Of a stretch of 64,000 nucleotides of DNA, positions 11,791 to 21,300 are shown one piece after another (the first letter of the stretch is position 1; every line of letters begins with the position of its first letter). The translations under genes were made by a program, and so were the position numbers. Origin of the DNA: Schistocephalus solidus. Its lineage: Eukaryota > Platyhelminthes > Cestoda > Diphyllobothriidea > Diphyllobothriidae. The DNA is taken from assembly GCA_017591395.1 (NCBI GenBank), contig WEDG01007161.1, positions 1 to 64,000 on the forward strand, in the 5' to 3' direction. The notes beneath the pieces were generated by a model, which worked only from the letters and a program-made list of their open reading frames with translations, was not told the DNA's origin and made no database searches.

Positions 11791-12790
11791 TTGACTGAAA
11801 TGCTTGGTTTTTTTCGACTGTTCCATTGGCCGTGCTCGTACTGACTCGAGCCTTTTGCGTATCGCCTGGTAGGCGGGATGCAAGTCTATGGATATTTTAA
11901 TTGTGCCCGTCGAGGACCAACTTTCGAGCAGCAGTCTGGCAATCTTTTCCTTGGCACGGCCGATCACCCTTGCTTTCTCAAAGGCGAAACTGTGGTTCTT
12001 CTGTTGTATGTGGCCATAGACAGCTTATCCTTGCGGTTGATTGCAAGCTGGTGTTCATGCAATCTTGTGCCAAGGCGTTTGCCCTTTTGACCAACATACC
12101 ACGCATCACAGCTTTGGCATGGTATGCTGTAAACTACTGCTGATTGCTCTGTCATTGTAGCGGTTCTTTGGGCCTCATTATGTGCTGTCTGATTGTTGAT
12201 CCAGGCTTATGAGCCACACCGATCCCGAAAGGTTTCAGGATCCTTGCCGTCGCCTCTGATACGTTCTTCACATGAGGGATCGCGAGCCAGAACTTCGGGT
12301 CTTCTGCTTTCAATCGCTCATGGTTGTGTTTCCTACGACACTTGCGTATAAAGGGCTTCGCATAACCGTTGGCTTCAAATAGGGCATGCAAGTACTTAGT
12401 GTCCTCCTTCTTCCCACTGTCGTCGCTGCAGTGTGTTTGAACGCGTTGGAAGAGGGTTCTGACACAACTGCGTTTGTGACCAACGGGGTGGTTGCTTCTG
12501 AAGTGGAGGATACGCATGGTGTTAGTTGCCTCCCGGTCGAACGTTGTCCTTAGTTTCCCGTCTGCCAGCTTAGTCACTTGTACGTCGAGGAAGGGCAATT
12601 GATTGCTGACCTCTTCTTCCATAGTAAACTGGATGTCGGGAAAGATGGAGTTCAAAAGTGTCTTGAAAGACTGCACTTCGCTCTGTTTGATGATGACGAA
12701 AGTGTTGTCAAAGTATCTGTCCCAGAATTTCGGGGGCAACGAGATGAAGACTAGCTGCTCAAGCCTCTACAAGACTGCTTCAGCTCTCAG
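11686..12790 (-). pseudogene. Penelope-like RT C-terminus plus GIY-YIG endonuclease
   Basis: Starting near 12790 the minus strand reads RLEQLVF after an in-frame stop, then PPKFWDRYFDNTFVII. This is the RT active-site region, with YFDN where YVDD is usual, so the second catalytic aspartate is lost. Next come QLPFLDVQVTKL, the cysteine-poor thumb region, and NVSEATARILKPFGIGVAHK. A frame change near 12150 leads into VVYSIPCQSCDAWYVGQ, the GIY-YIG-type core, followed by TRLHEHQLAI (12155-11964) and then LLLESWSSTGTI and LHPAYQAIRKRL (11967-11686). The element would reverse-transcribe its RNA at an endonuclease nick. This copy is dead. Confidence 0.88.
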
Positions 12791-12829
12791 TCCGGATAGA
12801 GATGAGCCCAGGCAACGGACACAAGAGTA

Positions 12830-13250
12830 AAAGAAGAGAGGAGCCGGCCGGAGGCCACGTGACCGGCGTCAACCACCAACTCACCACCACGCCAACGAGG
12901 CTGAAATCAACTTACGCGGCCGTCAACGACTGATCAGTCCGTTGGTTGATGAGGGACAGGCCACCATGCACGCTCACTTGCCAACAAAATACGATGGAAG
13001 CAAAAGGAACATATGTCACGCGAGTGGAGAGATTAAGCCTAATCAGCAGCGAACAGGGAGGTCAAAGTTCGTACTTCGAGCAGGAATATAATACCAGGCG
13101 GGCGTCAAGGCTGAAAAGTCAAAAACAGCAGGAAGATCAACCACAGAACTCTGATGATGGAAACGAGGGGGTTTCCGAAACGTCAGTACAAATACATTAC
13201 GGTCCATGAACTCGTCCCTTCTTTTTCGTCTTCTTCGGGGGATGATGAGA
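12830..13250 (+). repeat. Penelope pLTR, right arm
   Basis: Inverted copy of 11384-11790. It differs by point changes and by about 25 extra bases near 12903-12930 ('cttacgcggccgtcaacgac'). It carries the better-kept hammerhead motif. Confidence 0.85.
13146..13190 (+). ncRNA. hammerhead-ribozyme motif (right pLTR)
   Basis: CTGATGA (13151-13157) is followed by a perfect 6-bp stem II, GGAAAC (13159-13164) with GTTTCC (13171-13176), then GAAAC (13177-13181) and GTC (13182-13184), with predicted cleavage after C13184. One extra T sits between the core and stem II. Stem I (GAACT with AGTAC) has three pairs, a mismatch and a G-C pair. Stem III would be the palindromic ACGT, suggesting a dimeric type I ribozyme. 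In-cell activity is not shown by the sequence. Confidence 0.72.
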
Positions 13251-13269
13251 TCGATAAGATATCTGGACC

Positions 13270-13273
<4 letters not shown>

Positions 13274-13323
<50 letters not shown>
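13274..13323. repeat. (TA)n microsatellite, ~50 bp
   Basis: Uninterrupted alternating A and T between the Penelope element and a SINE copy. Confidence 0.97.
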
Positions 13324-13326
<3 letters not shown>

Positions 13327-13440
13327 AAGGTGGAACCGACAAAGACAAGGGAGACCGGAATGGCCATTGGTGACCTTTGGTCATTGAGTGTAACACTCTA
13401 CCATTGAGGCGCGAGTCCGTTGTTTTGTCGGTTTGCGATC
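13324..13440 (-). mobile_element. SINE copy with internal deletion
   Basis: It shares both ends with the SINE at 13562-13735 ('gataaggtggaaccg' and 'tttggtcattgagtg') but lacks about 75 bases in the middle, including the B box. Both copies continue into the same flank ('ccgttgttt', 'gtcggtttgcgatcg'). Confidence 0.7.
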
Positions 13441-13561
13441 GGGACTATGAATTATGATAGTGAGGTGTTCACCGATCTGGCTAAGGAACATGGATGTTCC
13501 GTTGTGCCCTGGAGCTCACTTTAGAGCCCTCGCAGGCGGTTGCATAGCAACTTGGGGAATA
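13441..13561. repeat. dispersed repeat linked to the SINE
   Basis: Sequence with 'gtgttcaccgatctggctaa' and 'tagagccctcgcaggcggtt' resembles the left arm of the inverted repeat at 3737-3852. It lies between the two SINE copies, so the unit SINE plus this segment looks tandemly duplicated. Confidence 0.5.
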
Positions 13562-13735
13562 TGATGATAAGGTGGAACCGATAAAGACAAGGGAGACCGG
13601 AATGGCCATTTCTGGCTTATTAGCCGTCATCAGCCAGTCATACCCAATCCCGGGTGTGGATCACCGGAGATTCGAACCCGCGACCTTTGGTCATTGAGTG
13701 TAACACTCTACCATTGAGCCACGAGTCCGTTGTTT
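13562..13735 (-). mobile_element. tRNA-derived SINE, 3'-truncated
   Basis: On the minus strand the A box is TGGCTCAATGG (13721-13711) and the B box GGTTCGAATC (13678-13669), both close to consensus. The body 'ttgggtatgactggctgacg' matches the SINE at 4226. It ends at 'ccttatcatcat' without the tail seen in the other copy. Confidence 0.78.
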
Positions 13736-13751
13736 GGTCGGTTTGCGATCG

Positions 13752-14235
13752 CTAGGGACTATACTGTATCTTCGGATAGATCAACGAGAGGCAGATCTCA
13801 TCTGTTGGCAAAGTGCTGCCCTCGAGCTCGGTGAAGGGCTCGTTTGGGTAGGCTTGCCGGGCCAGGACGCGAAGGTGTCTTTGGAAGTCCACGACAGACT
13901 CCCCGCGTGTTCCCGGCGATCCTTGAGGGCGACACGGGCAACCCAGGGCATTGATGAGCGCCCGAAGTCCCACCACAGACGCTCAAATTTTGATGAGGGT
14001 GTGAGTGAGGCTGTAAGGCTGGCAGCCCTGGCCACCGTGTGGACCTCATTGTTCAACCTGTTCAGGCCGGCGGCTCGGTGGTCACCTTCGTCAATGGCCT
14101 CCAGATAGACTTGCATCCGGTCCTCTAAGAGGTCGTCATCATCGTACACCGCCAACTTATCCGGCTTAGGTGAGTAGCCTCCAGAGGTTGAACCTCACTC
14201 CACCGCATGGACCAGCCTTGTTATCATGTCGTCGG
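13752..14235 (-). pseudogene. retrotransposon gag fragment
   Basis: Downstream of the primer binding site the minus strand opens with ATG (about 14240) and MSDDMITRLVHAVE, then a stop, then KLAVYDDDDLLEDRMQVYLE, HRAAGLNRLNNEVHTVARAA and KFERLWWDF (14155-13950). A frameshift leads to VVDFQRHLRVLARQAYPNEP (13900-13830). The acidic and helical character and the position right after a PBS fit gag. I recall similar gag-like ORFs in tapeworm genomes. A stop, a frameshift and truncation show it is dead. Confidence 0.7.
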
Positions 14236-14244
14236 ACATTTCGT

Positions 14245-14262
14245 ATCCCACCGCTGCCACCA
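14245..14262 (-). promoter_or_regulatory. primer binding site, tRNA-Leu type
   Basis: The minus strand reads TGGTGGCAGCGGTGGGAT, three bases after the LTR end. From memory this is the exact complement of the 3' end (with CCA) of animal tRNA-Leu of the AAG type. It would prime minus-strand DNA synthesis. Confidence 0.75.
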
Positions 14263-14265
14263 AAA

Positions 14266-14894
14266 TGTAATAAACCCGTATTAGATATGCGTCAAATCCC
14301 AAATTAATGACGCCCAAATAAGAACAAGACATTTGCAAAGGCAAAGATTTTCGTATTATTTGATAATATAAATTGGAGTTCTATTGAGTCCTGGGAGATC
14401 CTTTGGTGGGGAGCGGCTGCGCTGGGGAGATCCTTGGCAGGTTTGTAGGAGGCGGAGCGGTGATGACTGGAGGAAGCATCAGGAAGCAGTTTCCGGCCCA
14501 AAGTGATGAACCTCAATTGTTCTCAATATTTATGTCGGGTTCTCCAGGCGATTTGATAGGGTTACATAGAATAGGCCAGTGGGTATGCGCAAATCATACA
14601 TGGGAGATCGAATAGAACAATGACTGGCCAATAGGATTATCAGTACATTTTTTATGGTATTCCAGCCTCAATTGGCATCTACGACATTTTGATAGGTAGT
14701 GAATTATGGGGTAACGGCCTCTCAGGACTGAATTTGTGTTTTGTATGAATAAGTGAGAGTGGGAACTTCGAGGCCCATAACGATGGAGTGAAGTGTCTCT
14801 GCAGATTCGGTCCCCTCCCTGGTGGTGGCCGCCAGCTCCACCCTCCCCCATTGTGTTGTTTTCAGGACAGGTTGGTTCTCTGTAGGACATTACA
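14266..14894 (-). repeat. 5' LTR, 629 bp
   Basis: The minus strand starts TGTAATGTCC and ends ATTACA, so the ends carry a perfect 6-base inverted repeat with TG...CA termini, immediately followed by a primer binding site. No second copy occurs in the window. A stretch just outside (14896-14945) resembles one inside (14805-14855), so the outer end could be a little further out. Confidence 0.75.
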
Positions 14895-15360
14895 GGCTGA
14901 TTCCCCGCCCTGGTAGCGGTCTTCAGCCCACCCTCCCTATTTCCTCGTGCCTGTTAAAAAGACAATAAACAGTCCGTTGGTTTATATCGCTTCTATTATA
15001 CTGTCTTTATTATTGTACCTTTGGGATGGTACGTACGAATGCAACGGTGATTACCGCAGGAAGGAAAGGAAATACGTCAAAGAGTGTTGAGGCTAACCTG
15101 AATAAGGAATGCAGAACGGATTGAGGAGCGACAAGCAGACATACGTAGGGATCATGTATTACAACGGACTTCCCGACTTTCCGAGGGGCCAATAGCATTA
15201 ACTGTTAAAAGTGTCACAAACCAATAAGATTAGAGAATCGAAATGACAACTTGGGCATGCTAGCCAATGGGAGTGTCGGTTCCTTTCGCTTGCACTTCAC
15301 TAGTAATCTGAGCTTACTAGTAAAAATTGACAAACTGACTCTATCTGTACAGTATAACTC
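14895..15360. other. upstream region of the CoA-transferase gene
   Basis: No repeat or ORF of note. Presumably holds the promoter and 5' UTR of the next gene, but no element can be named. An in-frame TAA (15355-15357) lies directly before the ATG at 15361. Confidence 0.4.
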
Positions 15361-18300
15361 ATGTATTACTGTGCGGCGTCAATTATGAAATCCGTCAGAG
15401 TTCTAAATAGTTTTCATAAATCCCTTTCAAATTTCGGCTTGTTGAGATATGCACATACAGTCCGTGAACCGAGTTGTCCTGATCAAAGGAAGACTGCAAA
15501 GTGGGTGACCTCCGCTGATGAAATATTCAACTGTTTGAAAGATGGTTGGTTTTATTACGTTAAAATCATTGCTACAGGATCAAGCACTTTTGTTCAGGGT
15601 GGAGCAATGACACCAACACACTTGGTCAAGGCCCTGCATAAATATGCCGTATCGAACAATTTAAAGAACTTGAAGACCGTACATATCCACACTGAGGGTG
15701 AATTTCCTTTCAACGACGAAAATGTGAAAGGCACCTTCCGTACCGTTTCTCTATTTACAGGTATTTTTTCTCCATATGTTTTGCAATGTTCTAGGGGGAA
15801 ACTGTCGACAGGCGCTTAAGGAGGGCCGTGCGGACTACGTGCCGGTTTTCCTCCACGAAATTCCGGCGCTTTTCAGGAGACACATAATCCCTCTCGACAT
15901 TGCATTAATTAATGTCTCGCCTCCAGATAAACACGGCTTCTGCTCTATTGGTGTCAGCGTTGATGTTACTCGGAGCGCACTTGAAGTGGCTAAAGTTATC
16001 GTGGGTACGTTTTTTTTAAAAGCATTGTAAATATCATCGTTATAGCGCAGGTTAATCCGCATGTTCCAGTATGCAAGGGTGATGCCGAAATTCACATTAG
16101 CAACATTGACTATGTTATCGACGGACCCATGCCCCTGCATGAAATGGCAACGCGTCAAAGTAGCGATGCGGAAAAACAGATTGCAACGTTAATTGCGAAC
16201 GAACTCATTACTGATGGCTGCACGCTCCAAACAGGTAGATGCTTTAAATTATTGCATAATTTTCTGTAAACGCAGTCTCGAAGGTTTGGGCTTAAGCTTT
16301 TACTTTAATTCCATTTATTGTCCTTTACTATTATTTTAGTTGGATTGCATCAAACCCTAGTTTTCATGATACGAGGTTTTCCAGAGCCTTGCCTTTGCAT
16401 TTTCTGATTCCATCACGCAAAATACTTTTCTCAACTGGTCCATCAGTATTATCACTTCAGTACATGCTGCCGTGAACGTTTTTTGTAAACTGAAGTTTGC
16501 ATAAATATATGTAAGCTCGCGGAGTTTTTTTGTGCGAAGAAATTCTGCGGTTTACAGTCTCACTTTCAAAATCGTGTTTCGTACGAACGGTCCGTGAAAA
16601 TTAAACTTAAATCATGTCAAACGCATTCCTAACTTCCGCCCTTGCCCAAAGTTTTTTTCCTATGATTCGTGTAAATTTGGTACAATCAGTGCTACGAAAA
16701 TGCCCATTTATTTGTTGCTCGTTTCGCAAAGCCTTTTATTGCAACAAGCTTTCTTAGGAATCGGGTCAATCCCTGATGCGGTATTGGCTCTCTTGACGAA
16801 CCACAAGGATCTCGGAGTTCATACCGAATTATTTTCTGACGGATTGGTCGAACTGTTCAAAACCGGAGTCGTGACTAATTCCAAGAAGAAGCTTCTACCG
16901 GGGAAAATTGTCACCAGCTTTGTCATTGGATCCAAGAAATCTTTCGATTTTTGCGACGGAAATGCCTGTGTTGGTAGGTTTTTGATCTAACATAGTTTAA
17001 TTGTTTATTTTGGCTACATATTGGTCAAGCCAACTAATAGTACTTATTCGACCGATAATTATAGCCTTGAGCAGCTAGCTCTCGTGTATTTATTATTGGC
17101 AAATGAGACCTGTGTCGATATTTTGAGTCTGCATCTAACTGCTAAATAATGAAATCAATCAGGTCTAGTACGCGCAAAGTGTGGGTTTGTCTGTTTTGCA
17201 AGTAAAGCGAGCAGAAATTTATCCTTCAATTCCATATATAGTATTCTATATATATTTTAACCCTAAATAAACAGTTTTCTTTCAACACTTATTATCATAC
17301 AGTGGGTTATTTGAATCGTTACTTGTACTTATTTGTACTTGATACGGTTCCGATCATTCCTGATCTAGCCAGTTTCGATGATATCATGGACTGTAGCTCT
17401 TCAAATGTGGCTGTGGGTCGGCCACTTAACCAATGCATTTTTTCCATTCTCTAAGCATGCTTCGCTTTTTTCTTGCAGTTGGCTAGCAACAGGGATATGA
17501 TAAATATATGTACTTAACCTCATAGCAAAGTTTTGGTGTTAAGCCAATGACAAAGACCGAATATCAAAGGTTGAAGAACTACTTCTGTCTTGACGAACTG
17601 CGTCGAGCAAGGTTTGGAGTTGATCTCCCCACGACACATCCAAGTGGACAACCGCTTCGGGTCGAAAATAGCAACACTGAGATCATGAGTTGGAGGGCGA
17701 AGGACGGACCAAAACTACCTCAGTCGTCTTTCTAGGAAGGCCTGGAATATCCTTGCGATTTTTTTCGCAGCGCGTGTGGCCTACCTCATTTGAGACGAAG
17801 TCGGTCCTCGAGCAGCGGTGGTCCAATACCTTCACCTTTTTCTCATCCATGCTCACAATCCAGCATTCACAACCACATATGAAGACTGACACGCGAATCT
17901 TTGTAGTGATGGAGATGTCGCGTCAAATCCATATGCACTTTCTAAGGCTCGAGGAAACCCAGCAAGAAGCATCGATTCGGGAGATAATCTCTTCCTTACT
18001 CTGTCCGTTCGGTAGCAGCCTCGCCCCGAGGTATTTGAAACTGTACTTGTTCAAGTTGACAACCAGTAATCTTGATGGGTGCCTACTCCTGGTCAGGGAT
18101 ACAACATGAAAACGCTATGGTCGTTCCTGCGTTTATGGATACACCGACCGATTTATAGACCTAATTTACCCGGGACACCATAGCCGGCAGATCATTAAAG
18201 CGTGAAGCTAGCAGGGCGATATCCTTGGTGTAGGTGAAATAAGTAATTTGGTGTCCGGGTGCAAACTCAACACCGTCATCTTCGTGTAGGACCGTCCAGA

Positions 18301-21300
18301 CAACCCACTTATTAGCGTAGTTGAACAGAACGGGCGACCCGAAACAACCTTGCCGAACACCAGACCGAACTTCGAACGATTAGAAGAGATTTTATGGCCC
18401 GGAACGCGTGGGGTGGTGGAGCGATAGTAGGCTTCGACCATGGCGATTGTTTTTGCCAGTACACTATCTAGCGCATTATCCGCCACAGTGATTCACGATG
18501 GAGAGAATCGAAAGTAGTGGCGAATTCGAAAAGGTGAACAGTTGGTTGTTAGTAGCTTACAGAATTCAAGAATGCATCGCATTAGGAATATCGGGTTCAC
18601 ACCGTTAGCAGCACGGAATCCGACCTGATTGGGCCTCGTCCTGGGGTCACCCATAGCCTTGAATCGCCTAACAAGAATAACAGCGAAGATCCTAGCAACG
18701 TTAATAAGGTCTCTGCCACGGTCATTCCCGCATCTCTTCTTATCTCCCTTCTTGGGGACAAAGTCAAGAATGCCTGAGCCTCAGTCAGCAGGAACGACCT
18801 CGTCTCTCCACACTTGTTCACTCGCCCCATGGAGTCAGGGCGCCAGTGTCGATGCAGGATTGTAGATTTCCGCGGCAATACCGCCCACTTCGGGTGCCTT
18901 GTTGTTGCGCAGCCTTTGTATGGTATCGGCAGCTTCTCCTTCCGAAGGGGGTCGCACGACCCTGCATAGGTTACGAGAGGGATAAAACTCCGCTACAAAG
19001 AAGAGCAAGAGCGTGTTGGATTGAGCCTCGAAGTTGAGGTGCTCGAAGTGCTTGGCCGATTTGCCAGAAATAAAGCCGCCATTCAAATGACGAACAAATG
19101 TAGTCAATGCAAAGGGCTTATCACCAACGTGACAGATAATTTGGGGAATTTTTCGCGTGCTTGCAACGTTTTAGGCCTGCTCCATGGAAGTAATTTTTTC
19201 AGCTCAATATTTTTCCGGTCATCCCTCGCCAACTTTGCCTCTATTTTCTGGAGTTGACGGAAGGAATAATCCTTTTGAGACCTGGATTGAGGCGTCTCAG
19301 CAGACAACTGCAGCTTTCTGCCGCTAATGGAGTAACTGCGGCATCGGTATGTAGTTCCAGTGATGACCACTGGGTCATAAAACAGAACCGGATTTCTCTG
19401 CTCAGGGCCTCGGTAGTGCTGGGTTGCCGGATTTTGGCGATATCCAAGCGTCTAGCATGTGGTAATTTAGGCACGGATGAGGGGTGAACTTTCAAGCCTT
19501 TACAAATGAGAAAACGGTCAGACCCATGGGCGTTGCAAGTTTTGGTACCACGCAGCGGTCTGGTATCTTGAACCCAGCTGCGGAACCTTGAACTGACCCG
19601 AATGCATCTGACTGGTTGTATAACCATCCTTTCAATACCAGGTTAGTAGATGTTTGTTACGTTGCTGGAAGTGACAGTCGGTTCTGATCAGCAAATTCCC
19701 GCAATCTCTCATCACTTTCCCATCGAGAACCAAGACCAAAACGTCCTAGAAGATGACTGTTTGTGTAGCCACCATGTCCAGTCCAAACTTTCCATTCCCG
19801 GCAACAATCAGCAGACCGCAGCGAGGGAGTCTCTTCACTAACTTTTGCAGTTGCGAGTTAAATGTGTCTTTGTCGCGCTGTTGGGCGGCGGAAGATGGTG
19901 CGTACACGGAGACGAAAGAGCTGTTTGTGAAGTGACCCTTCAATCTCGCGTAGGCCATCCGTTCATCGACAGGTGCCTTAAGCAAGTAATGCACGTTTTT
20001 TTTGTTGGGAATTAAAAACCGGATTATATAAGCCCTTTCTCTTATCTCAATGTATTTCAAAACTTAAACTGAAGGCTTTTTCTAAACCTGCATTTTTACG
20101 GCGAACAGAATTTGTATTTTCTACACCATTACATTACGACTGTCTATAGTCACAAATGACATTTTGAAATAAATCGGGTTTATTTCATTAGTCTAAGCAT
20201 GCGTTACCTTTTTGCTTGCAGGTGGCTAGCAACGGGGATATGATACTTAAATTCACCTCATAGCTAAATTTTGATGTTTAGTCTATACTCGTATGTATTT
20301 TCATGTGACTTACTCTTCTAATCCAGACCCAGCATCCAACCATTGAGTATTTTGGGTCGCAATACTTCGAAGTATTGCAGTTCCTCTATTACAGTTATTC
20401 TGACCTGACGTCTATGGTCTTGGTTCGCTCATTCGTTACTCTTGAAAAGCCGACTTATCATGCCCGAGCCCTGCCATTTTTCTCACCACATGACGGAAAA
20501 CCAGGTGTTTGAAATTCAAATCGTCGTTCTGTCTATGACGTTAGTATAGCTATTTATTACGATTAAATCCCGTGTAAACAGTTCCAGACCTTTTCTTGGA
20601 TAATCCAAATGATGCTTTCCCTATCTATAATTTCCCTGAAGATTCTTCCTCATAAAGCTTCTATTTCTCAAAGAAGACACCAAATGTGAAAAATCGCCAA
20701 ATTTATCTTGGATGAGGACAACTCACACCTTTTCCTATTCTTTAAAAACTTTTGGATAGAACGCTGTTGTAATTTAGGCAATTTTTGCTCTAACTTGGCG
20801 TTTTGGGCCAATATACTCAACTCGCACATTTTAAATGACCTTTTTTTAACAGAATTACGTGATGTTGCTTGGACTAACAACCCCTACAACATTGCCCAGA
20901 ATCCGAAGCCTACAGCCATCAATTCTTGCATTGAACTGGATCTAACTGGACAGATAGTCTCCGATTCTATCGGCACTCAAATATACTCAGGTTTGTTTAA
21001 AAATCCTAAATTCTGCGGTCAATGTGGAGGTAATTCGAGAATTTAAAAATTTTTCAAATTTGTACAGCCGGAGGTTATCTGTTGTAGAAAATATTACTGA
21101 GTTTATGGGGGATGGCTCGAGAGCTCGGCTTTTTACAAGCTTTCTACGCACGATTTATTCGTTGTCCAGGAAGTTTTGGAGATATCTTGGCTCTGATCAT
21201 ACCTAATCTAGTTGGCCCCAAGGATTTCATGGATCCTATCCTCCTCTACGACCTGTCGCAGCGGGTTTGCACAGCTGACCCCCCAGTTGCGAAGACTGAG

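Larger units (their letters stand above)
11384..13250 (-). mobile_element. Penelope-like element between inverted terminal repeats
   Basis: Two arms of about 400 bp (about 11384-11790 and 12830-13250) are inverted copies of each other and flank a minus-strand segment coding for the C-terminal half of a Penelope-type RT and a GIY-YIG-like endonuclease. The outer ends start and finish with the same 'gatgatgagctcg'-type sequence. The 5' half of the ORF is deleted, so the right arm runs almost directly into the RT. Inverted or direct terminal repeats (pLTRs) are a known property of Penelope-like elements. Confidence 0.9.
13752..14894 (-). mobile_element. 5' end of an LTR retrotransposon (LTR, PBS, gag start)
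   Basis: In minus orientation the order is LTR (14894-14266), primer binding site (14262-14245) and a gag-like reading frame down to about 13752, where SINE-linked sequence begins. Pol and the 3' LTR are absent, so the element was cut off by a later insertion or deletion. Confidence 0.8.

Noticed and set aside
15835..16158. 107-codon minus-strand ORF
   Set aside because: It is the antisense shadow of exons 2 and 3 of the CoA-transferase gene.
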